Below are positions 29,231-42,063 of a stretch of 64,000 bases of DNA, in pieces. The position numbers and the translations under genes were made by a program. The notes under the pieces are model-generated. The model was given only the letters and a program-made list of their open reading frames with translations, was not told the origin of the DNA and did no database searches. Source of the DNA: Tatumella morbirosei (GTDB lineage: Bacteria; Pseudomonadota; Gammaproteobacteria; Enterobacterales; Enterobacteriaceae). The stretch is taken from NCBI RefSeq assembly GCF_000757425.2, contig NZ_JPKR02000003.1:1612001-1676000 (forward strand), given 5' to 3'. Numbering within the stretch: the stretch's first letter is position 1; the number at the start of each line of letters is the position of its first letter.

Positions 29231-30148
29231 TCAGGCCAGAACCAGATTCGGTGCTTTAAACGCCTGAGGCAATTCGGCTTCATCTTCAAAGGTTGCCCAT
29301 TCCCAGGCTTCTTGTTTTGCCAGCACCGCCTGAAGCAACTTGTTGTTCAGTGCATGTCCGGATTTGAATGCAGTAAATGCACCAATCACGTTATGACCAC
29401 ACATAAATAAGTCACCGATAGCATCCAGCATTTTGTGGCGAACAAACTCGTCTTCAAAACGCAGGCCATCTTCATTCAGTACACGGAATTCATCCAGGCC
29501 AATCGCACAGTCAAGACTACCGCCCAGGCACAGGCCACGAGACTGCAGATATTCGATTTCATGCATGAAGCCGAAGGTACGGGCACGACTAATCTGGCGA
29601 ACAAATGCATCGGCCGAGAAGTTCAGCTGATAACGCTGTGAACTTGCATCTATCGCCGGGTGTTTAAAGTCGATAGTAAAATCCAGAGAAAAACCATTGT
29701 AAGGTTTCAGCTCTGCCCATTTATCACCGTCTTCAACGCGTACAGCCTGTTTAATACGAACGAATTTTTTAGCGCTGTTAAGTTCTTCAACCCCTGCATC
29801 CAGCAGCAGGTAAACGAACGGTGCAGCACTACCATCCATAATCGGGATTTCTGGCGCATCAACTTCAACAATAATATTGTCGATACCCAGCCCGGCCAGC
29901 GCCGAATTTAAATGCTCGACGGTCGAAATACGCACACCTTCGTCGTTTACCAGGCAGGTACTCAGCATGGTATCGCGCACGTATTTTGCATCAGCCGGAA
30001 AATCCACCGGTGGATTCAAGTCTGTGCGACGATAGATGACCCCGGTATTGGCCGACGCAGGGCGCAGAGTCAGGGTGACTTTCTTACCGGTATGTAAACC
30101 GATACCTGTCGCCTGAACAATACGTTTTAATGTCCTTTGTTTGATCAT
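29231..30148 (-). CDS. lpxC: UDP-3-O-acyl-N-acetylglucosamine deacetylase
   Basis: LpxC is the zinc deacetylase that commits UDP-GlcNAc to lipid A synthesis. It has 305 residues as in E. coli. Zinc ligands are visible: the His in [14 protein letters not shown] (about 79) and the H...D pair in [11 protein letters not shown] (about 238 and 242). The C-terminal tail ends FKAPNLVLA; in E. coli the C-terminus (LAxxxxxVLA pattern) is the FtsH degradation signal, so regulated proteolysis is likely. It follows ftsZ after about 100 bases and ends with a strong terminator. Confidence 0.97.
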   Translation of the reverse strand: MIKQRTLKRIVQATGIGLHTGKKVTLTLRPASANTGVIYRRTDLNPPVDFPADAKYVRDTMLSTCLVNDEGVRISTVEHLNSALAGLGIDNIIVEVDAPEIPIMDGSAAPFVYLLLDAGVEELNSAKKFVRIKQAVRVEDGDKWAELKPYNGFSLDFTIDFKHPAIDASSQRYQLNFSADAFVRQISRARTFGFMHEIEYLQSRGLCLGGSLDCAIGLDEFRVLNEDGLRFEDEFVRHKMLDAIGDLFMCGHNVIGAFTAFKSGHALNNKLLQAVLAKQEAWEWATFEDEAELPQAFKAPNLVLA

Positions 30149-30249
30149 CGTATTAATCTCGCAAAATTACTCTTCATTCATGACTATACACTACTTAGTT
30201 GCCGCCATTTTAGCACAAAGAGCGAGCAAGGCCAAATATCGGTATATTC

Positions 30250-31404
30250 TTAGTCAGCCTGTTTACGCAAAAACGCTGGAATATCAAGATAATCAGGCTC
30301 TTTATTCGCCTGGCCAGCTGGGTCATTGACGACTTTAGCCGCAGGTTTTTGTTCCTGTGGTAATGGTGTCAGACCATGCTGCTGGTAACGGTGGTCCATC
30401 ACTGGCTGGCTGGCATTTTTGTTGGTCACCAGGGTTATCTCAGGACGTTTGTCCATGCCGATACCTGTCGCAACAACAGTGACACGCAGTTCGTCGTTCA
30501 TTTCCGGATCCAGTGAAGTACCGATAACCACGGTCGCATTATCTGATGCAAATGCACGGATGGTGTTACCGACGGTTTCGAACTCATCCAGACGCAGGTC
30601 GAAGCCAGCAGTGATGTTAACCAACACACCACGCGCACCTGAAAGATCGATATCTTCCAGTAACGGGCTGGAAATAGCCATTTCAGCCGCTTCTTCAGCA
30701 CGATCTTCACCACAGGCAACGCCGGAACCCATCATGGCATAACCCATTTCAGACATCACTGTACGTACGTCAGCAAAGTCGACGTTCATCAGGCCCGGAC
30801 GGGTGATCAGTTCAGCGATACCCTGAACAGCACCTTTTAATACATCGTTCGCAGCGCCAAAAGCATCCAGCAACGAAATACCACGACCAAGCACTTTCAG
30901 CAGTTTGTCATTTGGAATGGTGATTAATGAGTCAACATGCTTGGAAAGTTCAGCAATACCCTGCTCAGCAAAAGCCATACGCTTTTTGCCTTCAAAGTTA
31001 AATGGCTTGGTCACAACAGCCACTGTCAGGATACCCAGATCTTTAGCAACTTCAGCGACCACTGGTGCAGCACCCGTACCGGTACCACCGCCCATACCCG
31101 CAGCGATAAACACCATATCAGCACCATCCAGCGCAGCGCGTAGTGCTTCACGGTCTTCTTCTGCTGAGTTACGGCCAACTTCAGGGTTCGCACCCGCCCC
31201 CAGCCCTTTAGTAATGTTATTACCAATCTGGATGGTCTGACCGACAGCCGTCTTACGTAATGCCTGAGCATCGGTATTGACTGCAAAGAATTCAACACCT
31301 TCGATACGCTCGCGTACCATATGCTCTACGGCGTTACCGCCGCCGCCGCCAACGCCGATGACTTTTATCACCGCATCGTTGGTTAATTCCATAGGTTCAA
31401 ACAT
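30250..31404 (-). CDS. ftsZ: Cell division tubulin FtsZ
   Basis: FtsZ polymerises with GTP into the Z-ring at midcell. The protein has 384 residues (E. coli 383). The tubulin signature GGGTGTG (about 104-110) and T7 loop [14 protein letters not shown] are intact, and the C-terminal conserved peptide [16 protein letters not shown], which binds FtsA, ZipA and MinC, is complete. A variable linker with Gln and Pro lies before it. ftsA ends 71 bases upstream. Confidence 0.98.
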   Translation of the reverse strand: MFEPMELTNDAVIKVIGVGGGGGNAVEHMVRERIEGVEFFAVNTDAQALRKTAVGQTIQIGNNITKGLGAGANPEVGRNSAEEDREALRAALDGADMVFIAAGMGGGTGTGAAPVVAEVAKDLGILTVAVVTKPFNFEGKKRMAFAEQGIAELSKHVDSLITIPNDKLLKVLGRGISLLDAFGAANDVLKGAVQGIAELITRPGLMNVDFADVRTVMSEMGYAMMGSGVACGEDRAEEAAEMAISSPLLEDIDLSGARGVLVNITAGFDLRLDEFETVGNTIRAFASDNATVVIGTSLDPEMNDELRVTVVATGIGMDKRPEITLVTNKNASQPVMDHRYQQHGLTPLPQEQKPAAKVVNDPAGQANKEPDYLDIPAFLRKQAD

Positions 31405-31475
31405 GATTTCTCTCCGTTATGTGCCTGTCGCCTGGAGACCATAAATGCTGTTAGCATGATCTCCTTTAGTAAAAA

Positions 31476-32732
31476 TTAAAACTCTTTTTTAAGCCAACTA
31501 TTGATTCGTTTAAACCAACCGCCGACTGATGCTCTTTTCTCGCTATCACCATCCCCACCCAGATGCGACTCCTTGCCATAATGCAACAGGCCAACAGCCG
31601 TTGAATAGTAGGGTTCCTGCGCATAATCGGTCAGGCCGGTGATATTTAAAGGCTGACCAATACGGACCTGGGTATGGAATACCCGTTGCGCGCAAGCCGC
31701 CAGACCTTCAATCTGCCCTGCTCCACCGGTTAACACGATGCCGGCAGCCAGATGATGCTTCACTCCCTGCTGACGTAACTGTTCCTGAAGCTCCAGGATT
31801 TCGTCATTCACCAGGTTTAACAATTCGGTATAACGAGGTTCGATAACTTCAGCCAGCGTCTGACGTTGCAAACTGCGTGGTGGTCTTCCGCCAACACTCG
31901 GGACTTCGACATTTTCGTCTTTACCCACAATCGAACCTAAGGCACAACCATGACGGACTTTAATTGCTTCCGCATCGGTGGGCGGGGTGCCAAACGCATA
32001 GGCGATATCACTGGTCACCACATTCCCTGCATAAGGGATTACTTTAGTGTGTCGCAATGCTCCGCCGGTATAGACCGCCATATCCATTGTACCACCACCA
32101 ATATCAACCACACAGACACCCAGTTCACGTTCATCTTCAGTCAGAACCGCATAACTTGATGCCAGTCCGGCGAAAATGAGTTGATCCACTTTCAGCCCAC
32201 AACGTTCAACCGCTTTAACGATGTTTTTCGCCATATCGTTATGACAGGTAATCAGATGCACTTTCGCCTGCATCCTGACCCCCGATAATCCTACAGGATT
32301 TTTGATCCCTTCCTGATAGTCGATGGCATATTCCTGAGGAATTACGTGCAAAATCCGGTGTTCATCACGGACACGAACTGATTTCGCCGTATGTACCACA
32401 TTCTCTACATCATCCTGGGTTACTTCTTCTTCCGAAATCGGAACCATCCCGATTTCGTTCTGACAACTGATATGCTTACCGGACAGCGCCAGGTAAACTG
32501 ACGATATCTGACAGTCAGCCATTAATTCAGCCTGGTCTATCGCCCGCTGAACGCATTTCACCACTGACTCGAGATCGTTTACGCCGCCTTTATCCATCCC
32601 ACGGGACGGACAGCTGCCTACTCCGATAATGTTGACCATACCATCGGGCAGAATCTCCCCTACAAGGGCAGCAACCTTAGCGGTGCCGATTTCAAGTCCT
32701 ACTACAAGTTTTCTGTCCGTTGCCTTGATCAT
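31476..32732 (-). CDS. ftsA: Cell division protein FtsA
   Basis: FtsA is an actin-like ATPase that tethers FtsZ to the membrane. It has 418 residues (E. coli 420). Visible are the N-terminal LVVGLEIGTAKVAALVGE, the ATP-binding VVDIGGGTMDMAVY, and the C-terminal amphipathic helix (GGWFKRINSWLKKEF) that inserts in the membrane. Its ATG shares the A of the ftsQ stop (TAATG), so the two are translationally coupled. Confidence 0.98.
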   Translation of the reverse strand: MIKATDRKLVVGLEIGTAKVAALVGEILPDGMVNIIGVGSCPSRGMDKGGVNDLESVVKCVQRAIDQAELMADCQISSVYLALSGKHISCQNEIGMVPISEEEVTQDDVENVVHTAKSVRVRDEHRILHVIPQEYAIDYQEGIKNPVGLSGVRMQAKVHLITCHNDMAKNIVKAVERCGLKVDQLIFAGLASSYAVLTEDERELGVCVVDIGGGTMDMAVYTGGALRHTKVIPYAGNVVTSDIAYAFGTPPTDAEAIKVRHGCALGSIVGKDENVEVPSVGGRPPRSLQRQTLAEVIEPRYTELLNLVNDEILELQEQLRQQGVKHHLAAGIVLTGGAGQIEGLAACAQRVFHTQVRIGQPLNITGLTDYAQEPYYSTAVGLLHYGKESHLGGDGDSEKRASVGGWFKRINSWLKKEF

Positions 32733-33568
32733 TATTGTTTAGCCTGTGCCTGCTTTTGTTGCTGGTTAGTGGTCTGAGGTTCAACAGGAGCGGCTACCCA
32801 ACCAACTGCCGCACCGGAGTCATACCGTAAGTCCACATAACCTATCCGTTTATTCTCCGCCTGCCCCTGCCTGAGCAGTACCGGGTAAAGGTCAATAAAA
32901 CGTTGTAAACGTTTCATTGTTTCATCACGTCCCAGTTCGATTTTCATATCATCACTGGTGACCAGTTGCCATGAACGTCGTGCGGTCATCGAAGCCGCCT
33001 TCAGAATAACTTTCGAAGGCTTTAACATATCGCTCATCTGATAGAAGCCAGCCATGACCTCTTTCTCACTGCCTTCTGGCCCGTAGAGCATGGGCATCGC
33101 TTGCTTACCCAACTGGCTTAAAGGTAAGCTAAAAGACACTCCATCCGCATCAACCACATTCTGATCATTCCAGCGGGCTACAGGAACATATTCAACCAGA
33201 TGAATCTTTAATTCGTCAGGCCACTGCTTACGTACACTGACCTGTTTAATCCATGGCAGCCGCTCAATCTGCTGCTGTATCACATCCACATTCTGTGACA
33301 TAAATGTGCCTGGTGGACCCAGTGATAAAATCGCCTGACGGATATCATCGTTAGTGGTGTAATGCGTGTCTCCGGTCACCACCAGTTTCGAAAGTGGTAA
33401 ACGGGATGCGTCATCCATCCATTTCACTACCATCACACCACCCAGCACCATGACACCGATGACCATTAACAGAAAGATCATCCCGAACAGGCGCGAACCA
33501 TTACTACGTCCGGACCCCATACGATCCTGTGGTTCCCGGTTGCGTGTATTTAAAGCCGCCTGAGACAT
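32732..33568 (-). CDS. ftsQ: Cell division protein FtsQ
   Basis: FtsQ is a bitopic inner-membrane protein that recruits FtsL/FtsB and links early and late division proteins. In 278 residues (E. coli 276) it has a short cytoplasmic N-terminus, one TM segment ([20 protein letters not shown], about 28-47), a POTRA domain ([18 protein letters not shown] onward) and a beta domain, then a Gln-rich tail. It lies one base after ddlB and overlaps the ftsA start by one base. Confidence 0.96.
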   Translation of the reverse strand: MSQAALNTRNREPQDRMGSGRSNGSRLFGMIFLLMVIGVMVLGGVMVVKWMDDASRLPLSKLVVTGDTHYTTNDDIRQAILSLGPPGTFMSQNVDVIQQQIERLPWIKQVSVRKQWPDELKIHLVEYVPVARWNDQNVVDADGVSFSLPLSQLGKQAMPMLYGPEGSEKEVMAGFYQMSDMLKPSKVILKAASMTARRSWQLVTSDDMKIELGRDETMKRLQRFIDLYPVLLRQGQAENKRIGYVDLRYDSGAAVGWVAAPVEPQTTNQQQKQAQAKQ

Positions 33569-33569
33569 A

Positions 33570-34490
33570 TCAGTCTGTTAACTCCAGAATCATGGTCACT
33601 AATTGCGAAAACTCTATACCTGCCTGTTTTGCTGCCATCGGCACCAGACTATGGCTGGTCATGCCTGGCGAGGTATTGACCTCTAATAGCTGGAAATTAC
33701 CCTCTCCGTCCATCATGACATCAACACGACCCCATCCGCTGCAACCTAAAGAATGCCATGCCGCCAACACTAATTCATTCAGCGCAATCTGTTGTTGTTC
33801 ATCTAATCCTGACGGACAAAAATATTCTGTGTCATCAGCGAGATATTTTGCATTGTAGTCGTAAAATTCTGTTTTAGCTTTAATTCGTATTGAAGGCAGA
33901 ACTTTATTGCCAATAATTGCAACCGTATATTCTTCACCGCTGAGAAAAGCTTCGACCAGAACTTCGCTATCATATTGAAAAGCAAGTTCTAAAGCAGCAA
34001 ACAGATCGTCTGCATGGTTAACCCGGCTAATCCCAACACTGGAACCTTCGTTACCAGGCTTTACAAATAATGGCAGCCCCAGCGCCTTAACTGACTCCAG
34101 AGTCGACTGATCTAACCCTGCGCTCATCTGCTGGCGTGTCAGACAAACAAACCGGCTGGTTGGTAATCCACACCCCTGCCACAACCATTTAGTACGGGCT
34201 TTATCCATGGTGATTGCCGAAGCCATCACACCACTGCCGGTATACGGCAAACCGATAAAATCCAGTACCGCCTGCAGTGTCCCATCTTCCCCGCCACGGC
34301 CATGCAGAGCAATAAATGCACGGGTAAAACCTTGTTCTTTCAGGCTAAGTACCGATTGTTCACGGGTATCTATCCCATAAGCGTTCCATCCCGCCGCAGT
34401 TAACCCGGCGACGACCGCACGACCTGACTCAAGAGAAACTTCTCGTTCTGCCGAGGACCCGCCCATCAAAACAGCAATTTTTTCAACCAT
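33570..34490 (-). CDS. ddlB: D-alanine--D-alanine ligase B
   Basis: DdlB joins two D-Ala for the peptidoglycan stem peptide and is an ATP-grasp enzyme. From the ATG at 34490 it is 306 residues, the E. coli length, with GAGGAG four bases upstream. N-terminal [17 protein letters not shown]-grasp centre with [15 protein letters not shown], and the C-terminal metal site [17 protein letters not shown] are present. The open frame extends 19 codons upstream but that part lies inside murC. It overlaps the end of murC by 8 bases. Confidence 0.97.
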   Translation of the reverse strand: MVEKIAVLMGGSSAEREVSLESGRAVVAGLTAAGWNAYGIDTREQSVLSLKEQGFTRAFIALHGRGGEDGTLQAVLDFIGLPYTGSGVMASAITMDKARTKWLWQGCGLPTSRFVCLTRQQMSAGLDQSTLESVKALGLPLFVKPGNEGSSVGISRVNHADDLFAALELAFQYDSEVLVEAFLSGEEYTVAIIGNKVLPSIRIKAKTEFYDYNAKYLADDTEYFCPSGLDEQQQIALNELVLAAWHSLGCSGWGRVDVMMDGEGNFQLLEVNTSPGMTSHSLVPMAAKQAGIEFSQLVTMILELTD

Positions 34491-35958
34491 GCTGCTCCTC
34501 CGTGCGGGCAACCGGCTGTAATTTATGCTCAGCCAGAGTCCGGGCAATACGACCCACTGTCCCTGCTCCCTGAGCCAGAATCAAATCATTACCACTCAAT
34601 ACCGGAGCCAGCATTTCCGCCAGCAACTCATTGTCTGCCACCAAAATCGGATCAACTTTTCCACGACTACGGATTGACCGGCATAATGCCCTGCTGTCAG
34701 CTCCGGCAATCGGCGCCTCCCCGGCTGAATAGACGTCCAGCATGAGCAACACATCCACCTGACATAGCACATTGGCAAAATCATCAAACAGATCACGGGT
34801 CCGTGTATAACGATGTGGCTGGAATATCATCACCAGTTTCTTATCCGGCCAGCCCGCTCTTGCTGCTTTGATGGTGGCATCAACTTCTGTCGGGTGATGA
34901 CCATAGTCATCCACCAACATCGCCGTTCCACGGGTTCCATTTACCGGGGCCGTCGGATATTCCCCCAGCAAGTCGAAACGCCGACCGGTTCCCTGGAAGT
35001 TCTCCAGTGCTGCCAGTATCTCTGCATCATCGATGCCTTCTTCTGTGGCAACGCTGACAGCCGCAGCAGCATTCAATGCATTGTGACGACCGGGCGCGTT
35101 CAGAGTCACGTCCATCACCGGCTTGTCCTGACGCACCAGCCGGAAGTGGCCACGGGCACCCTGTTGCTGATAATTTTCAATTCTTACGTCAGCATCATCA
35201 CTGAAACCATAAGTGGTTATCTGACGTCCGACTCGTGGGATGAGTTCACGAATCACAGGATCATCCACACACAACACCGCGCGACCATAAAATGGCAGGT
35301 TATGCAGGAAGTTCACGAACGTCTGTTTCAGGTTTTCAAAATCCCCCTGATAGGTGTCCATATGATCTGCTTCGATATTGGTGACGATCGCAACCATGGG
35401 TTGCAGATGCAGGAACGATGCATCACTTTCATCGGCTTCTGCTATCAGGTAGCGGCTGCTACCCAACCGGGCGTGAGTTCCGGCTGCTTTCACCAGTCCG
35501 CCATTAACAAACGTCGGATCCAGCCCACCTTCGGCATAGATACTGGAAACCATCGCCGTGGTGGTGGTTTTACCGTGTGTGCCGGCAATCGCGATCCCAT
35601 GCCGGAAACGCATCAGCTCGGCCAACATTTCAGCCCGGCGGATCACCGGAATCCTGGCCTCACGGGCCGCCACCAGCTCAGGGTTATCCTGAGAAATAGC
35701 ACTGGATACCACGACCACGCTGACATCTGTCACATTCTCTGGCCGGTGGTTAAAGTAAATAGTCACACCCAGTGAACTCAGATGCTGAGTCACCGGATTT
35801 GGCGCCAGATCCGAACCGCTGATCTGATACCCCTCATTTGCCAGCACTTCAGCAATACCGCCCATGCCAGCACCACCGATGCCAACAAAATGGATATGCC
35901 TGACCCGACGCATTTCAGGCACAACAGAGCGAAGTTTTGCTAATTGCTGAGTATTCAT
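34483..35958 (-). CDS. murC: UDP-N-acetylmuramate--L-alanine ligase
   Basis: MurC adds L-Ala to UDP-MurNAc, the first amino acid of the stem peptide. The 491 residues equal E. coli MurC. Order: N-terminal UDP-binding domain with [17 protein letters not shown], central ATPase domain with P-loop GTHGKTTT (about 125-132), C-terminal domain with [10 protein letters not shown] and QPHRYTRT. It is followed, with overlap, by ddlB. Confidence 0.98.
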   Translation of the reverse strand: MNTQQLAKLRSVVPEMRRVRHIHFVGIGGAGMGGIAEVLANEGYQISGSDLAPNPVTQHLSSLGVTIYFNHRPENVTDVSVVVVSSAISQDNPELVAAREARIPVIRRAEMLAELMRFRHGIAIAGTHGKTTTTAMVSSIYAEGGLDPTFVNGGLVKAAGTHARLGSSRYLIAEADESDASFLHLQPMVAIVTNIEADHMDTYQGDFENLKQTFVNFLHNLPFYGRAVLCVDDPVIRELIPRVGRQITTYGFSDDADVRIENYQQQGARGHFRLVRQDKPVMDVTLNAPGRHNALNAAAAVSVATEEGIDDAEILAALENFQGTGRRFDLLGEYPTAPVNGTRGTAMLVDDYGHHPTEVDATIKAARAGWPDKKLVMIFQPHRYTRTRDLFDDFANVLCQVDVLLMLDVYSAGEAPIAGADSRALCRSIRSRGKVDPILVADNELLAEMLAPVLSGNDLILAQGAGTVGRIARTLAEHKLQPVARTEEQHG

Positions 35959-36022
35959 TTATTCACACTACCTGTTATCACTTTGCCCGTTTTACCGGGG
36001 AGCTGCTCTTCTGGAGCACTAT

Positions 36023-37081
36023 TCATTTGGCGGCTTTTGCCACTTCAGTTGCCACACGTTCAGTGGCATCCGGGATCGCAATGGCTCGAGCTTTTAAGGC
36101 CATGGCCAGTAACTGTTGGCGATCCCAGCCCGCCAGGGTGTCGGCGACCCCCTGAGCGTTAAAATCTGGCTGTTCGAAAATTCTTGCTGCTCCTGCTTTT
36201 TCCAGCGGTAAAGCATTCCAGTATTGCTGGCGATCTTTATGCTGAAACGGAACAAATATCGCCGGTAGCCCTGCAGCCGCAATTTCACTGACTGTCAATG
36301 CGCCCGAACGACACACCACCACATCAGCCCAGGCATAAGCTTCCGCCATATCATCGATAAACTCCGCGACCCGGTGTCCGGTTTGTCCGACGCTGGCATA
36401 CAATTCATTCACCTGCGCCAGTGCGCCTTTACCGGTCTGGTGCCAGAGAGTAATACTCTCCCCTGCTTTTTGAGCGACCAGAGGCATAGTCTGATTGAGG
36501 ATTCTCGCTCCCTGACTACCCCCTATCACCAGCACCCTCAGCGGGCCTTCTCTGCCGGCAAAGCGTTGTTCCGGAGCCGGCAGCGCCAGTACATCGGTCC
36601 GCACCGGGTTTCCAACCACTTCTGCATCGGGAAAAGCCCCCGGGAAAGCCTGCATGACTTTGCGCGCTATCTTCGATAACCCTTTATTCGTCAAACCGGC
36701 TATCCCGTTTTGCTCATGTAACACCACCGGGATGCCACAACTCCAGGCCGCCAGGCCACCAGGACCAGAAACATAGCCGCCCATGCCCAGTACCACATCT
36801 GGTTGCCAGGCCTTCATGATGGCCCGGGCCTGTCGCCATGCAGTAAAAATCCGTAGCGGCGCCATAAGCTGCGCTTTTAACCCTTTGCCACGCAATCCAC
36901 TGATTTGAATAAAATCGATATCAATGCCATGCTTTGGCACCAGGTCAGCTTCCATCCGGTCTGCAGTACCCAGCCAGCGAACCTGCCAGCCTTGATCCAT
37001 CAGATGGTGCGCAACAGCCAGCCCCGGAAACACATGTCCGCCGGTTCCTCCGGCCATCACCATCAGTCGTTTGCCACTCAT
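36023..37081 (-). CDS. murG: N-acetylglucosaminyltransferase MurG
   Basis: MurG transfers GlcNAc from UDP-GlcNAc to lipid I, making lipid II at the inner face of the membrane. It has 352 residues (E. coli 355), GT-B fold, with N-terminal [14 protein letters not shown] and C-terminal [22 protein letters not shown]. The ATG overlaps the ftsW stop by four bases. murC follows after 64 bases. Confidence 0.97.
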   Translation of the reverse strand: MSGKRLMVMAGGTGGHVFPGLAVAHHLMDQGWQVRWLGTADRMEADLVPKHGIDIDFIQISGLRGKGLKAQLMAPLRIFTAWRQARAIMKAWQPDVVLGMGGYVSGPGGLAAWSCGIPVVLHEQNGIAGLTNKGLSKIARKVMQAFPGAFPDAEVVGNPVRTDVLALPAPEQRFAGREGPLRVLVIGGSQGARILNQTMPLVAQKAGESITLWHQTGKGALAQVNELYASVGQTGHRVAEFIDDMAEAYAWADVVVCRSGALTVSEIAAAGLPAIFVPFQHKDRQQYWNALPLEKAGAARIFEQPDFNAQGVADTLAGWDRQQLLAMALKARAIAIPDATERVATEVAKAAK

Positions 37082-38304
37082 CGACTACCCCGGGTAAACG
37101 CCTGTGCTTTTGTCAGACGTGTTTCATAATCTATTCGTAATAACAGCACTATCGCTGTAGACATAATAATCAGGCTCGATCCCCCGTAACTGATCAGGGG
37201 TAACGTCAGACCTTTGGTTGGCAGCATTCCGGCAGCGGCCCCGACGTTAACCAGCGCCTGAAAACTAAACCAGACACCGATAGCACAGGCCAGAAACCCG
37301 GAGAAACGCTGATCTAACTCCAGCGCTCTGCGCCCAATGGACATCGCCCGAAAAGCGACGAAGAATACCATTAAAAGTGCCAATACCACACCGAAAAAGC
37401 CCAGTTCTTCACCAATAATCGAGAAGATAAAGTCAGTATGTGCTTCCGGTAAGTATTCAAGTTTCTGTACCGAATTCCCCAGTCCCTGCCCCCAGAATTC
37501 ACCACGACCAAAGGCCATGAGTGACTGGGTTAACTGATAACCACTGCCGAAAGGATCGGCCCAGGGGTTCCAGAAAGAAGTTACACGCCGCATACGATAG
37601 GGCTCAGCAATAATCAGCAACACAACCGCAAATATTCCGGACCCGATAATCGCCAGGAACTGCCACAATTTTGCTCCGGCCAGAAACAGCATCGCCAGGG
37701 TGGTAACAAACAACACAATGACCGTACCGAGGTCTGGCTGAGCCAGCAGTAATACCGCCAGAACGACCATGACCCCCATCGGTTTACAGAACCCCCAGAA
37801 GTTACTCCGGACTTCATCCACCTTTCGCACCAGATAACTGGCGAGATAACAAAATAGTGACAGCTTAGAAAATTCAGCGGGCTGAATACGTAACGGTCCT
37901 AACGCAATCCAGCGTGAGGCCCCGTTAACTGAGCTTCCCACCACCAAAACCACCAGCAACATAACGACCGAGGCCAGCAGCATGACATTGCTGTAACGCT
38001 GCCAGAAGGACATAGGTAACCGCAGTGTCACCAGTGATATTGCGAAACCAAGTCCCAGATAGAAAGCGTCACGCTTCGCAAAGTAGAACGGGTCATCACT
38101 CATCCGCTGGCCCACAGGAACTGACGCAGAGGTCACCATCACAAAACCAATAATTGCCAGACCAAAGGTCAGCCATAACAAGGTGCGGTCATAGAGAATG
38201 ATGGCAGTGTCATCACTTTTTCTGGCTCCCATGACCCAGTCTCTTAAACGACCAGTGATCGCCATAACTGCAGTGCCGGCAAGCGCCAGGCCTGGAATAC
38301 GCAT
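37078..38304 (-). CDS. ftsW: Septal peptidoglycan polymerase FtsW (SEDS family)
   Basis: FtsW polymerises lipid II at the septum together with FtsI. The 408 residues (E. coli 414) include about ten TM segments and the SEDS signatures [11 protein letters not shown], the extracellular loop with [16 protein letters not shown], and the late PLISYGGSS. Its ATG shares a base with the murD stop (TAATG). The N-terminus matches the E. coli cytoplasmic segment in part. Confidence 0.96.
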   Translation of the reverse strand: MRIPGLALAGTAVMAITGRLRDWVMGARKSDDTAIILYDRTLLWLTFGLAIIGFVMVTSASVPVGQRMSDDPFYFAKRDAFYLGLGFAISLVTLRLPMSFWQRYSNVMLLASVVMLLVVLVVGSSVNGASRWIALGPLRIQPAEFSKLSLFCYLASYLVRKVDEVRSNFWGFCKPMGVMVVLAVLLLAQPDLGTVIVLFVTTLAMLFLAGAKLWQFLAIIGSGIFAVVLLIIAEPYRMRRVTSFWNPWADPFGSGYQLTQSLMAFGRGEFWGQGLGNSVQKLEYLPEAHTDFIFSIIGEELGFFGVVLALLMVFFVAFRAMSIGRRALELDQRFSGFLACAIGVWFSFQALVNVGAAAGMLPTKGLTLPLISYGGSSLIIMSTAIVLLLRIDYETRLTKAQAFTRGSR

Positions 38305-39623
38305 TAGCCTAACTCCTTAGCTAACCGGGTAAAAAGATCGCCCCGTTGCTCAAAATTTTTAAACTGATCCAGACTGGCACATGCCGGAGACAGCAATACC
38401 ATGTCTCCCTGTCGGGTCTGCGGGGCAATCTCTGTCATCACTTGCTGTAATGTTTCTCTGCACTCAGAGATTTCAGGACGTAATGCCGCCAGTTCAGCCG
38501 CATCCCGGCCAAAGCAGTAAATCTTCAGATTATCCTTTAGCAGGTAAGGTTGCAGAGGAGAGAAATCTGCGGATTTTCCGTCGCCCCCCAGCAATAACCA
38601 CAATGTTCCTGAAACATTAAGTCCTTTCAGCGCGGCTTCAGTACTGCCGACATTGGTCGCTTTCGAGTCATTGATCCAGTCCACCCCTTTATTGCGGTAG
38701 GCCAGATTAAATCGGTGACTCAGCCCGCTAAAGCGAGTGAGTGCTTCCAGGCTGGACGCTCGAGGCAAACCGACAGCGTCAGCCAGTGCCAGTGCCGCCA
38801 GCGCATTGGTAAAATTATGCTGACCGGTGAGTTTCATTTCCCGGGTATCCAGCACTTTCTCGCCCTTCACCCATAACCAGGTAGCGCTTTGCTGACTGTC
38901 CAGATGATAGTCACCGGAATTCACACCGAAACTGATGCAACGGTTATCCACTCCCCTCACCGGCAAGGTCAGACTATCATCGGCATTAACCACACAGACT
39001 CTGGCATTTTCGTAAACCCGTAACTTGGCTGCGCGGTACTGCTGCATCCCGAGCGGATAACGATCCATATGATCTTCGGTAACGTTCAGTATGGTTGCCG
39101 CTGCTGCCGCAAGACTATATGTGGTCTCCAGCTGAAAACTGGATAATTCCAGTACGTACAACTGTGCCGGTTGTTCCAGCAACGACAGCGCAGGTAAACC
39201 GATATTACCGCCTACCCCGACCTGCCAGCCGGCAGCTTTAGCCATTTCTCCCACCAGTGTGGTCACGGTGCTTTTACCGTTAGATCCGGTAATCGCTACG
39301 ATCGGGGCGCGGGCTTCACGGCAAAACAGTTCAACATCACCGATAATTTCCACCCCGGCTTCGGCAGCTTCTGCCAGCGCCGGATGCGCCAGGGCAATGC
39401 CCGGACTTGCGATAATTAAATCGGCATCCAGTAACCAGGCCTCGTTAATCCCCCCGAGGTAACGCTCCAGATGTTCCGGTAATTTATCCAGTCCGGGAGG
39501 GGACATTCGGGTATCAACCACCCGCGGCATTACTCCGCGGGCTAAAAAGAAATCAACACAGGACAGGCCGGTCAGCCCCAGCCCGATAATGACAACTTTT
39601 TTACCCCGATAGTCAGACATCAT
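38304..39623 (-). CDS. murD: UDP-N-acetylmuramoylalanine--D-glutamate ligase
   Basis: MurD adds D-Glu to the stem peptide. It has 439 residues (E. coli 438), with N-terminal [22 protein letters not shown]-loop GSNGKST (about 113-119), and C-terminal [18 protein letters not shown]. Two tandem ATGs exist: 39623 overlaps the mraY stop as TAATG, while 39620 matches the E. coli N-terminus (MSDY against MADY) and is equally possible. Confidence 0.97.
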   Translation of the reverse strand: MMSDYRGKKVVIIGLGLTGLSCVDFFLARGVMPRVVDTRMSPPGLDKLPEHLERYLGGINEAWLLDADLIIASPGIALAHPALAEAAEAGVEIIGDVELFCREARAPIVAITGSNGKSTVTTLVGEMAKAAGWQVGVGGNIGLPALSLLEQPAQLYVLELSSFQLETTYSLAAAAATILNVTEDHMDRYPLGMQQYRAAKLRVYENARVCVVNADDSLTLPVRGVDNRCISFGVNSGDYHLDSQQSATWLWVKGEKVLDTREMKLTGQHNFTNALAALALADAVGLPRASSLEALTRFSGLSHRFNLAYRNKGVDWINDSKATNVGSTEAALKGLNVSGTLWLLLGGDGKSADFSPLQPYLLKDNLKIYCFGRDAAELAALRPEISECRETLQQVMTEIAPQTRQGDMVLLSPACASLDQFKNFEQRGDLFTRLAKELG

Positions 39624-40705
39624 TAGCGTACCTTAAGGGTCGCCAGTCCGATCAGGACCAGCATTAACGAAATAATCCAGAAGCGCACGATAACGCGAGG
39701 TTCCGGCCAGCCTTTCAGTTCATAGTGGTGATGGATAGGAGCCATGCGGAAGATACGTTGTCCGCGCAGTTTGAACGATCCTACCTGCAGAATGACCGAC
39801 AGAGTCTCCACTACAAATACCCCGCCCATAATCACCAGTAAGAATTCCTGACGTAATAACACGGCAATGGTTCCAAGCGCACCGCCCAGAGCCAGCGAGC
39901 CGACATCGCCCATAAATACCTGCGCCGGGTAGGTGTTAAACCATAAAAAGCCTAAACCAGCACCGACAATTGCCGTACAGACAATCACCAGCTCCCCCGC
40001 ATGACGCAGATACGGAATATGCAGGTATTCGGCGAAGTTCACGTTACCGGTGGCCCAGGCAACCAGACCGAAACCGGCCGCAACAAACACTGTTGGCATA
40101 ATTGCCAGACCATCCAGACCGTCTGTCAGGTTTACTGCATTACTGGTGCCAACAATGACGAAGTAAGTCAGTAACAGGTAACTCAGGCCCAGTTGCGGCA
40201 TAACATCTTTAAAAAATGGCACGACCAGTTGGGTCGCCGGAGTACCTTTCCCGATTGCATACAGCGTAAAGGCCACGCCTAATGCAATCACCGACTGCCA
40301 GAAATATTTCCAGCGGGCAATCAGACCTTTGGTGTCTTTACGTACCACTTTGCGGTAATCATCTATAAACCCGATGATGCCGTAACCTATCAGCACGACC
40401 AGTACACACCAGACATAAGGGTTAGACGGATACGCCCACATCAGGACCGAAATGGTGATTGACGTCAGAATCATCAGTCCGCCCATTGTCGGCGTACCAC
40501 GCTTGCTGAAATGTGACTCCGGGCCGTCGTTACGAACCACCTGACCAATTTGCAGTTTTTGTAGCCATGCGATCAAACGTGGCCCCATCCACAGACTGAT
40601 AAACAACGAGGTCAGCAGACTGACAATGGCGCGAAACGTCAGGTACGAAAAGATATTAAATCCTGAGTAGAGGGAAACCAGGTGTTCAGCCAACCAGACT
40701 AACAT
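39623..40705 (-). CDS. mraY: Phospho-MurNAc-pentapeptide translocase MraY
   Basis: MraY moves phospho-MurNAc-pentapeptide to undecaprenyl phosphate, forming lipid I. It has 360 residues as in E. coli and ten TM segments. The active-site Asp residues are visible in [17 protein letters not shown] (about 115-116), [10 protein letters not shown] (about 190) and [11 protein letters not shown] (about 267), with the C-terminal [11 protein letters not shown]. It overlaps the murF end by 7 bases. Confidence 0.98.
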   Translation of the reverse strand: MLVWLAEHLVSLYSGFNIFSYLTFRAIVSLLTSLFISLWMGPRLIAWLQKLQIGQVVRNDGPESHFSKRGTPTMGGLMILTSITISVLMWAYPSNPYVWCVLVVLIGYGIIGFIDDYRKVVRKDTKGLIARWKYFWQSVIALGVAFTLYAIGKGTPATQLVVPFFKDVMPQLGLSYLLLTYFVIVGTSNAVNLTDGLDGLAIMPTVFVAAGFGLVAWATGNVNFAEYLHIPYLRHAGELVIVCTAIVGAGLGFLWFNTYPAQVFMGDVGSLALGGALGTIAVLLRQEFLLVIMGGVFVVETLSVILQVGSFKLRGQRIFRMAPIHHHYELKGWPEPRVIVRFWIISLMLVLIGLATLKVR

Positions 40706-42063
40706 GTGCCTTTCTCCTGTAATTGCTGAACCACTTCTTCCATAGCAGCACTTCTCGAACCTTTGATCAAAATGGTAACTTCCTGATGTTCAGATAATAA
40801 TTTCCGCAACCGCGCAATCAGCGCCGGTTTGCCAGTAAAATGTTCACCCTGCTGGCTTTCCTGAGAGATAAAACGGCTCAGTGTTCCAACGCTCAATACT
40901 TTATCAATACCTGCTTCCCGTGCAGCAACGCCAACCGCACGGTGGCACTGTTCAGCTTCATCACCTAACTCTGCCATGTCGCCAACCACCATAATCCGGT
41001 AACCCGGCATCTCGCCCAGCACCTGTGCTGCTGCCGTCATTGAACCGACATTCGCATTGTAACTGTCGTCCAACAATTGCTGTTGTTCAGACAATCGGAC
41101 AGGGAAGAGTCGTCCGGGTACCGGTTGCAGATCACTGAGCCCGGTTGCAATCGCAGGCAAAGGCGCCCCCACTGCCAGAGAGAGAGCCGCCGCAGCCAGG
41201 GCATTAGCGATGTTATGCCGGCCAGGGAGTGGCAGACGAACCGCGACGCTACCCTGCGGGGTGTACAGAGTAAATGCAGTACCCGTTCCACTGACGATAA
41301 CATCGCGGGCATGGAAATCTGCCGACGATTCCGCCGCAGGGGAAAAACGCCACACGGTCTTATCCGATAACTGAGTCTGCCAGTGTGGCCAGTCATTGCT
41401 GTCATCATTGAGGATGGCAATCCCTTTTTGCGACAGGCCACCAAAAATCTCACCTTTAGCCTTGGCAACACCAGCCAGTGATCCAAAACCTTCAAGGTGT
41501 GCTGCGGCCAGATTATTCACCAGCGCAGCTTCAGGACGAACCATCGCAGTGGTATAGGCTATTTCACCCTGATGATTCGCGCCCAGTTCAATCACCGCAT
41601 ATTCATGTTCCGGCGTCAGACGCAGCAGAGTCATAGGTACGCCGATGTCATTATTCAGGTTACCCGCGGTGTACAGGGTATTACCGCATTGCTTCAGAAT
41701 CGATGCGGTCATCTCTTTAACCGAGGTTTTCCCGGAGGAACCTGTCAGAGCAACCACCCGCGCCGGCACCTGCTGGCGAACAAACGCAGCCAGCTCACCA
41801 AAGGCAATACGGGTATCTCTGACCACCACCTGAGGGATATCTGTCGGTAATGGTTTGCTAACCATCAACGCGGCTGCTCCCGCTTTCAGGGCATCGTTGA
41901 TAAAATCATGAGCATCGAAGCGTTCACCGATTAAAGCAATAAACAGGCATCCTGGCGTGACTTTACGGGTATCGGTGGTGACCGAAGAAAAGCTCAACGC
42001 CGAATCTCCGGATAGCTGACCACCGGTCAGGGTGGCCAGTTGCTGTAGGGTCATCTCAATCAT
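40699..42063 (-). CDS. murF: UDP-MurNAc-tripeptide--D-alanyl-D-alanine ligase
   Basis: MurF attaches the D-Ala-D-Ala made by Ddl, finishing the UDP-MurNAc-pentapeptide. The 454 residues (E. coli 452) carry [16 protein letters not shown]-loop [11 protein letters not shown] (about 107-113), [12 protein letters not shown] and the C-terminal [11 protein letters not shown] and [12 protein letters not shown]. The ATG overlaps the murE stop by four bases. Confidence 0.97.
   Translation of the reverse strand: MIEMTLQQLATLTGGQLSGDSALSFSSVTTDTRKVTPGCLFIALIGERFDAHDFINDALKAGAAALMVSKPLPTDIPQVVVRDTRIAFGELAAFVRQQVPARVVALTGSSGKTSVKEMTASILKQCGNTLYTAGNLNNDIGVPMTLLRLTPEHEYAVIELGANHQGEIAYTTAMVRPEAALVNNLAAAHLEGFGSLAGVAKAKGEIFGGLSQKGIAILNDDSNDWPHWQTQLSDKTVWRFSPAAESSADFHARDVIVSGTGTAFTLYTPQGSVAVRLPLPGRHNIANALAAAALSLAVGAPLPAIATGLSDLQPVPGRLFPVRLSEQQQLLDDSYNANVGSMTAAAQVLGEMPGYRIMVVGDMAELGDEAEQCHRAVGVAAREAGIDKVLSVGTLSRFISQESQQGEHFTGKPALIARLRKLLSEHQEVTILIKGSRSAAMEEVVQQLQEKGTC

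Noticed and set aside
34813-35775. A 320-codon plus-strand frame inside murC
   Set aside because: Antisense of a fully conserved murC; no ribosome site or domain pattern.
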